A stretch of DNA of 64,000 nt from Zizania palustris (Eukaryota > Streptophyta > Magnoliopsida > Poales > Poaceae). Position 1 is the first letter of the stretch. Each line of letters begins with the position of its first letter. The notes under the pieces are model-generated. The model did not search any database. It worked only from the letters and a program-made list of their open reading frames with translations, and was not told the DNA's origin. The stretch covers positions 49,362,289-49,426,288 of the forward strand of contig JAAALK010000286.1 in NCBI GenBank assembly GCA_019279435.1. The letters run 5' to 3'. Of this stretch, positions 57,566-64,000 are shown piece by piece. The position numbers were made by a program, and so were the translations under genes.

Positions 57566-59578
57566 TGTTGGACCGGAACCGGCGACCAGAGGGGGGTGAA
57601 TGGGAGCTTTTAAAATTTCGGGCTAAAAACTAGCCTTCGGTTTCAGTTCTGTCTTCTGCGGAACAGGCTTCGAACACTACCTTCGAAGGTCTGGTTCGGA
57701 GGTACTTCGACACCTTCGAACACAGGCTTCGCCGGAGCAAAAGTTCGAAGCCAAGAAGACTTCGCTCCACGTACAACCCTCGAAAATCTACTCTGCTAAG
57801 TCAGTGCAGGCTCCGCACACGGGGTGCTTCGAGCAGGCTTCGCACTTCACCCTTCGCAGGAGTGGACAGCCCTCTGAAGACTTCGACCAAGTACTTGGCG
57901 GCAGCAACTGGTGCTGGACTTCGTACACGAAGGTCTGCGCGCACACAAACAGACTAAGCTAAGGGCTTCGACACAAGAAGCACTACGGGAACCGATCAGG
58001 GCTTCGCTAGTAAGCAGCGAGGTCTTGCCTCGTGTTACACAGAGCGACAGCACACTGAAAGACACACTTCGCGAGAAAAACACCCTTCGCCAAGACAGGC
58101 TTCGGTGAACTAAAAACTAGCGAGGTATGTAATGCGAGCTCAAGCAAAAGCACACAGAAGCAGGGCTTCGCCGCTTGAACAAGGAACACAAAATATACTG
58201 AGCTCTGGATGAAAACCAGCAAGGTCTGTGTACAGGAGCTCAACAGTAAATGCTCAAAGTGTTAAATGTTACCTACCGAGCCCCCATATTTATAGCCCAC
58301 GGCTTCATCCAAAGGAATTGACTACACTACCCCTAGGGTTTACATTCATTTTGTCTCTACAGAACTAAGGGGTACAAAAGGTAGTCCACCTTTATTCTGG
58401 AGGCTTCTCTGTCAGCTGCAGAGGGGACAGTGTCAGCCTTTTTCAGAACAGACAGTGTCAGCCTTTACAGTGTTGACTTCTGGAACCTCCCTTCGCACCG
58501 GAGGGTGCGGTAGCTTCGGCGAGAAGCCTGCAGCCTGTTGGCCTTCGCTCCGCCGAAGAAGTCCTTCGATACAGTGACGGTTTTGAGCCGAAGCCGTCAA
58601 AGCCCCTTGGGTCTTCGCACCAACACCTCCGGAGTGGACCACCACGGCTTCGCAGCTACTCCCAGCTCGAACTCCGTTCGTCCGTGTACCGAAGCCATGC
58701 AGGCCGAAGCACCACAAGTCAACCTCACTCCGGAGCTAGCCTCGCTCCGAAGTCCTTCACACTCCGAAGCCCCACCTTCGGAGTACCACCCTTCGAAGTC
58801 CCTCCTTCGTCCAAGGCCTCCGCATGAAGCATTCCATGAGCACTCCGTCGCAGTGCCTCTTCCCGAGCACACTCCTCGACGAGCCTCACCCGGACCATGC
58901 CTTCGATGCGCCTCGACTTCTGAGACCTTCGTCGGGCCACCTTCGAGTGTCTCCCTCCAGAGCACACTTCGAACACCTTGCCTCCGCAGAGGACTTGATC
59001 CACCAACTCCGAAGTCACTCCATTCGGAGTACCTTCGAAGTGCCTCACCTCCGAGGACTTTGTCTCGGAGTACCTTCAGCCGGAGCCACGCTCCGCACTC
59101 TCTGCCTTCACCTGGCACGCCTCGACCCGAGGACCGACCCGGACCACCTTCGCAGCCATCGTGACGGAGCTCCCCGCTCCCCTGGCATCAAGCCTCCCGC
59201 TTGACCCAGGTTCACCCGGCTCGAACCCTGTCCGTCGCCTCCGAAGTCCCTGCGCACCACAGACAAGCAAACAAGTGTTTTCCAGTACTCCGGAGACCTC
59301 TCCGGGTTAGCAACCTTCGGCACACACTCCGGTGTACCGCCCAAAGTACCGAAGCCATCGGTACGAACCCAGTCATCGCGTACTGTCGGACCCCTCCGAC
59401 GAGCACACTCCGCTGCACAGCTGCAGCAAGCAACACCGAACACCCTTCGGTGAAACCACCTCCGAACACCCTTCGGAGGTACCACCTCTGAAGCCCCTTC
59501 GGAGGTACCCTTCGAACAGAGGGTAAAATCCTGTCAATCACTCATCACAAAACATCGAAACCAACCCTTGGTTTCTCA
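57566..59578 (-). repeat. 3' LTR of the Sirevirus element, ~2.0 kb
   Basis: On the minus strand it begins TGAGAAACCAAGGGTTGG, directly after the polypurine tract AAGGGGGAG plus two bases, and ends GGTTCCGGTCCAACA at the LINE junction. TG...CA ends fit an LTR. The body is dominated by CTTCGAAG/CTTCGGAG-type short motifs. Polymerase-II start and poly(A) sites must lie here but were not fixed. The 5' LTR is outside the window, so identity (insertion age) cannot be judged. Confidence 0.75.
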
Positions 59579-60739
59579 ATCTCCCCCTTGATGAGTGCAT
59601 TGACAACCAAATCGAAGTTCAAGAAAATTTGAAAATTTTCAGCACACAAGTGAACATAAAAACTCAGAAAAGAGCCAAAGCATGTCACTTGATAAAAGAA
59701 TTTTCCTCCCCCTTTGTAAAAGAGTACAAGCCCCTTTGGCAAAACTCCCCTTTGATAAAAACTCCCCCTGAGTTGAGCAAATTTTTCTCCCCCTTTAGAA
59801 AATATGCCTTCTTGCGGCAGAGAACATAGCAAATCTCTCCGGAATTTCTCCCCCTTTGGCAATGCAAGCATCAAGGAGCATGAAAAAAGATGCAAAGCTT
59901 CGAAGTGAATAGAATTGCAAAGACATATAATGCAAAAATATGCCAACAGTAACATCAATGATCATGTGCTCAGCTCAATTTAACATTCTGTGAAACAAGA
60001 TGATGGCATGTGATTTTGTCATTTTGAAGTAAAAGCATCACCACTTAATCACAGTAGCTAGACATGGGAAGGCAAGGACTGCTCAAAGCTAACAATTTCT
60101 ACCCTAGACAGACAAGTCTTGTTCAAAAGGAGCTTTGAAAGCAAACTTGATGAGCAATTAAATATGTTGTTCTTTTCTTAATGCCAGAGGTTATTTGTTT
60201 GTCCACCTTATACTTTCCAATCAAGCCAAGCCTAGGCAAGAAAGCCATCTGAAGCTTAAGGCGGTGATTTTGGCATACACTACACTATCCCAGTTCAGAC
60301 CAATGTGCAATGGTAAGCAGTCTAGAATAGAGTAGTGTGACAAACAAACCCTCCTGGATCTTTTCATTGAAACCAGGCAAATCATGGATTTTTGATTTTG
60401 ATTTTGATGAATGAAATATTTTTGAAGAATATCCATGAATGATGAACACAATTTTTCAAGTTGCAAATTGTAGCATCCAAGGAACAGTGTCTTGCTGTCA
60501 AGTAGATAAAAGATAGCTAACAGCAGTCCTGCCTAAACAAGCTAGATACACGATTGTGCGGTGAGCAAGTTGATTTTAGAAAATAAAACATCATGCACAA
60601 TCAATGTTCCAGACATATTTCATAGAGCTGAGCTGACATGATTTCTTTGAATTAAAAGCAGGCATATAATAGCAAAAAGATGTAAATGCAATTCCACACA
60701 TAATGAGCATATGCAAGGCAATTTAAACTCAGCTCCCCC
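59579..60739 (-). other. Sirevirus pol-to-LTR spacer with repeated polypurine tracts
   Basis: No envelope-like frame is seen. On the plus strand, CTCCCC(C)TTT/CTCCCCCT motifs occur at about 59581, 59706, 59746, 59761, 59791, 59848 and 60733. On the element strand these are AAAGGGGGAG purine tracts; the one next to the LTR would prime plus-strand synthesis. Multiple such tracts are characteristic of Sireviruses. Confidence 0.75.
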
Positions 60740-63700
60740 TCACAAAATGCCGTAGGGATGACAAATACCAAGTTCCCCACGCAAGTAAGCAAATCGAGAT
60801 GCATCGAGGGGTTTTGTAAAAATGCCGGCAAGCTGGTGTTGGGTATCAACATATTGAAGTTCAATATCACCCTTCTCATTGTGATCTCTGAGAAAATGAT
60901 ACCGTACATCAATGTGTTTGGTTCTGGAGTGCTGAACCGGGTTGTTTGCAATACAAATAGCACTAGTGTTATCACAAAAAAGTGGAACACTCTTATAATC
61001 TAACCCGAAATCCCGCAAAGTGGAAACCATCCACAAAATCTGAGAGCAACAGCTAGCTGCAGCAACATATTCGGCCTCAGCCGTTGATTGTGCAACACTA
61101 GACTGTTTGCGGGAAGACCAGCAAACCAGAGATGTACCCAGAAAATGACAAGTACCAGAGGTACTCTTCCTATCAATCCTACACCCAGCAAAATCCGCAT
61201 CTGAATAACCTCTAAGACATAAAGATGAAGACGATGAATACCATATGCCAAATTCAAGGGTGTGTTTGAGATACCTTAGAATACGCTTAACCGCTTGGCG
61301 GTGCGAAGCTCGTGGTGAAGCCTGAAAACGAGCGCACAGACACACAACGAAGTGTATGTCCGGCCTCGTGGCAGTCAAGTAGAGGAGGGAGCCGATCATG
61401 CTCCGGAACTCCTTCTGATCTACGGCTTCTCCATCTTCGTCAGGGTCCAATGCTACAGATGTAGCCATTGGGGTGGCGAGGGGCTTCGCATCGGACATGT
61501 CGAACTTCTTGAGCAGGTCCTTGGTGTACTTTGTTTGGTGAACAAAAGTACCTTGTTTGCTTTGCTTGATTTGCAAACCAAGGAAGAAAGTGAGTTCACC
61601 CATCATCGACATTTCAAATTCCCTGCTCATGGTATCTGCAAACTCGGCAACCAAAGCATGAGAAGAGCCACCAAAGATGATATCATCCACATAAATCTGC
61701 ACTAGGAGGAAATCTTTGCCATGCTTGAGAGTAAACAAAGTTTTATCAACAGAGCCCATCAAATACCCTCGCTCAAGCAGAAAAGACTTAAGTCTATCAT
61801 ACCACGCCCGAGGGGCCTGCTTGAGTCCATAAAGAGCCTTATGAAGTTTAAGGACTTTATGTGGGTACTTGGGGTTTTCAAAACCAGGGGGTTGTTTTAC
61901 ATAAACATCTTCACCTATGAAGCCATTAAGAAAAGCACTTTTGACATCCATTTGATAGAGTTTGAATCCCCGGGATGTCGCAAAGGCAAGCAAAATCCTA
62001 ATGGCCTCAAGGCGAGCAACAGGTGCAAAAGTTTCAGTAAAATCAATCCCTTCTAGTTGAGAAAAACCCTGAGCTACAAGTCTAGCCTTATTTCTAACAA
62101 TTGTCCCATCCTCCCCTTGTTTATTTTTGAAAATCCATTTTGTTCCAATGAAATGAACATTAGGTGGAGGATCAACTAAAGTCCAGACTTGGTTTCTCTC
62201 AAAATTTTCAAGTTCCTCATGCATGGCATTGATCCAACTAGAATCAGAAAGTGCATGACTAACATCTAAAGGCTCGAAAGAAGCAACAAAAGCAGCATTA
62301 GTGAAATGGGCATGAGAACGAGTTACCCTTTGATCAAGCTCACCAATGATCTGTTCGAGAGGGTGCATCCTTTGAACATGATGTGGAGCCTCTCGGCGGG
62401 ATGCAGTCTCCCCCTCAACTTGTGTGTTGGAGTGGTCCAAGATGACCGATGTTGAGGTAGTCGCTTCGGGACCTCGTGCCGAAGTAGTAGAAGCGGGGTC
62501 AGCTTCGGGGGTTGACGTCGAGGGTAATAGGGGATCATCCTCGAATTCTCCGGGATCTTCTTCTTCGAATATGGTCTGTTCCATGTCGTGTTCATTTGCC
62601 TGTTCAAAAGCAGAACTAACAGAGGGGGTTGATTCATCAAAAGTCACATCACATGACTCGATGACAGTGTTAGTTTCCAAGTTATAAACACGATAAGAAT
62701 GACCATGAGTTGTATAACCCAAAAAGATCCCGTCAGAAGATCGCGACTCAAATTTATCCAAGTTACCACGTTTTAGGATAAAGCACCGACAGCCAAAAAC
62801 TCGAAGATGAGTAACCTTGGGCTGTCTCCCAAAACGCAGCTCATAAGATGTCAAATTTAAAATTGAGCGCAAGAAAATTCGGTTTGAGATGTAGCAAGCA
62901 GTGTTCATGGCCTCAGCCCAGAATTTTCTAGGAGTCCTATGCTCATCGAGCATCGTCCTAGCCATCTCAACCAAAGTGCGGTTCTTCCTCTCAACAACAC
63001 TGTTCTGTTGAGGAACCCGCGGAGCAGAGAATTGATGTTCTATGCCATGCTCCATGCAAAAGTCAACAAAGAGACTATTTTTGAACTCGGTGCCATTATC
63101 GCTTCGAATGAATTTTAATGCACCAGGGAGTTCCGTAAAAAGTCTCAAAGCCAAGCTCCGAAAGTGTGAAAACACTTCGTCCTTGCTGGCAAGAAAGAAG
63201 ACCCAAGAGTAGCGAGAGTAATCGTCGACAATAACTAAAACATACCACTTGCCGCCTAAAGAACTAACCCGAGAAGGACCTACAGTGTCCATATGGAGAA
63301 GTTCTCTGGGCTGTTCAGTCATCACTGTGGTGACTGGCGAATGCGAAGCGGCAATCATTTTTCCATGTCGACAAGGAGTGCAAACTAAATTCTTCTCAAA
63401 CTTGAGCTTGGGCAATCCTCGGATCAGACCTAGGGCGCTTAGACGAGCGAGCAACTCAAAGCTCATATGCCCTAGTCTCCTATGCCACTTCCAAAGCTCA
63501 GAAGTCGAATGTGCAACAAGACAATGAGAAGAACCAGACGACTCTGAAAAATCAGCTCCAAAAACTCTCCCAACCCTAAAGATCTTACACACCACAACGC
63601 CATCAGAATTGAGCACTTGCGAAGTATCGCAATGAAATCGCACTTCGAAGCTCTCATCAAGCAACTGAGATACAGACAGCAAATTGTATCCCAGGTTTTC

Positions 63701-63892
63701 AACCAAAGCAACATCTTTGAGAGTGAAGTTCGAATTAATTCTTACCACACCTTTACCTTTCACTCTACTCCTTCGATTGTTTCCGAAGGTGATATGTTCC
63801 CTTTGCTTGGTTGTGGTGAGGCTGGAGAACCAATTTGCATCTCCGGTCATGTGGCGCGAACAACCGGAGTCCATGATCCACGTGCCCTCCAA
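60740..63892 (-). CDS. Sirevirus pol polyprotein (protease, integrase, reverse transcriptase, RNase H)
   Basis: One uninterrupted 1050-codon frame on the minus strand. Retroviral-type protease signature DSGCSRHMTG at ~8-17; GAG-pre-integrase region ~130-190 with HRRLGH and CTPCRHGK; integrase core with HMDTVGP (D202), RSDNGTEF (D265) and VVERKNRT (E301), the D,D,E triad; reverse transcriptase ~555-800 with LYQMDVKSAFLNG, LYGLKQAPRAWY and IYVDDIIFG (YVDD 734-737); RNase H ~880-1030 with YSDADFAGC, AQSTAEAEY and HIDVRYHFLRD. It ends GELGICHPYGIL. All key catalytic residues are present, so the pol part looks intact. The reported start is a TTG (63890-63892); the true translation start is in gag upstream. 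An in-frame TAG lies six codons before it (63908-63910). Confidence 0.93.
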   Translation of the reverse strand: MEGTWIMDSGCSRHMTGDANWFSSLTTTKQREHITFGNNRRSRVKGKGVVRINSNFTLKDVALVENLGYNLLSVSQLLDESFEVRFHCDTSQVLNSDGVVVCKIFRVGRVFGADFSESSGSSHCLVAHSTSELWKWHRRLGHMSFELLARLSALGLIRGLPKLKFEKNLVCTPCRHGKMIAASHSPVTTVMTEQPRELLHMDTVGPSRVSSLGGKWYVLVIVDDYSRYSWVFFLASKDEVFSHFRSLALRLFTELPGALKFIRSDNGTEFKNSLFVDFCMEHGIEHQFSAPRVPQQNSVVERKNRTLVEMARTMLDEHRTPRKFWAEAMNTACYISNRIFLRSILNLTSYELRFGRQPKVTHLRVFGCRCFILKRGNLDKFESRSSDGIFLGYTTHGHSYRVYNLETNTVIESCDVTFDESTPSVSSAFEQANEHDMEQTIFEEEDPGEFEDDPLLPSTSTPEADPASTTSARGPEATTSTSVILDHSNTQVEGETASRREAPHHVQRMHPLEQIIGELDQRVTRSHAHFTNAAFVASFEPLDVSHALSDSSWINAMHEELENFERNQVWTLVDPPPNVHFIGTKWIFKNKQGEDGTIVRNKARLVAQGFSQLEGIDFTETFAPVARLEAIRILLAFATSRGFKLYQMDVKSAFLNGFIGEDVYVKQPPGFENPKYPHKVLKLHKALYGLKQAPRAWYDRLKSFLLERGYLMGSVDKTLFTLKHGKDFLLVQIYVDDIIFGGSSHALVAEFADTMSREFEMSMMGELTFFLGLQIKQSKQGTFVHQTKYTKDLLKKFDMSDAKPLATPMATSVALDPDEDGEAVDQKEFRSMIGSLLYLTATRPDIHFVVCLCARFQASPRASHRQAVKRILRYLKHTLEFGIWYSSSSSLCLRGYSDADFAGCRIDRKSTSGTCHFLGTSLVCWSSRKQSSVAQSTAEAEYVAAASCCSQILWMVSTLRDFGLDYKSVPLFCDNTSAICIANNPVQHSRTKHIDVRYHFLRDHNEKGDIELQYVDTQHQLAGIFTKPLDASRFAYLRGELGICHPYGIL

Positions 63893-64000
63893 GCCTCGAT
63901 CTGTCGCCTACACATGATAAGAGCGTCTCGATCGCTTAGTGCTGGGGTGAGTAAAATAATGACGAGGCATCCAGCACTGAGTGACACGAGTAGTAGGCAC
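63893..64000 (-). other. Gag-protease junction of the Sirevirus element, partial
   Basis: In the pol frame the minus strand reads HYFTHPSTKRSRRSYHV, a TAG stop, then ATDRG leading into pol. This is probably the C-terminal end of gag or linker sequence. The remaining gag and the 5' LTR are past the window edge. Confidence 0.5.

Larger units (their letters stand above)
57566..64000 (-). mobile_element. Ty1/copia retrotransposon, Sirevirus lineage, truncated by the window edge
   Basis: Layout on the minus strand: gag end (beyond 63893), protease-integrase-reverse transcriptase-RNase H (63892-60740), a ~1.16-kb untranslated region with many polypurine tracts, then the 3' LTR (59578-57566). Supporting the lineage are the pol sequence with IYVDDIIFG, the long LTR and the repeated polypurine tracts. 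GTAAC at 57561-57565 is the likely 5-bp target site; its partner is outside the window. Confidence 0.85.

Noticed and set aside
58433..59541. Several 100-200-codon frames on both strands
   Set aside because: They lie inside the Sirevirus LTR and come from its CTTCGAAG-rich composition.

Overview
This is plant nuclear DNA, almost certainly from a grass (Poaceae). Split genes with short GT-AG exons sit among dense transposons: Sirevirus, hAT, Mutator-like, Tourist-like MITEs and LINE remnants. The four recognisable genes have close grass relatives. No bacterial, organellar or CRISPR features were seen. A run of exactly 1000 N (2716-3715) marks an artificial scaffold join.

Layout, left to right. 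0-2.7 kb: two Mutator-like inverted-repeat elements and a segment that recurs near 52.3 kb. 4.0-5.05 kb (-): a conserved plant gene of unknown function, broken by one extra base, with its 3' exons probably lost in the gap. 6.1-10.7 kb (-): an ERS1-type ethylene receptor with a 5'UTR intron. 11-18.7 kb: MULE transposase remnants, an LTR-like fragment, a 5'-truncated LINE, a 42-bp tandem array and a Tourist-like MITE. 20.3-26.8 kb (+): a MORN-repeat phosphatidylinositol-4-phosphate 5-kinase. One of its introns carries a complete Pack-MULE holding a piece of an AT-hook (AHL) gene. 27-33 kb: hAT transposase remnant, MITEs and unassigned sequence. 33.4-41.7 kb (-): a pinin gene with introns swollen by two hAT elements and a small LTR retrotransposon. 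42-45.1 kb: MITEs, one nested in another. 45.3-49.5 kb (-): the mitochondrial branched-chain 2-oxoacid dehydrogenase E1-beta gene, fully intact over 13 exons. 51.5-52.2 kb: a 719-bp near-palindromic element. 56.5-57.6 kb: a LINE 3' end (-), interrupted by a Sirevirus-type Ty1/copia element (- strand) that runs off the right edge at 64000.

The host genes are unrelated housekeeping, signalling, splicing and metabolic genes; they do not form a pathway or operon. ERS1 perceives ethylene at the ER, PIP5K makes PtdIns(4,5)P2, pinin belongs to the exon-junction/splicing machinery, and the E1-beta subunit acts in branched-chain amino-acid breakdown in mitochondria. The pinin and E1-beta genes read cleanly from start to stop. 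ERS1, PIP5K and the 4-5 kb gene each carry one single-base length change that breaks the frame. That pattern fits either residual consensus errors in the assembly or early decay (for example in a polyploid), and the sequence alone cannot decide. No wholly new biological system was found. The most original items are the Pack-MULE with an AHL fragment inside the PIP5K gene, the large palindromic element, and the nested transposons.
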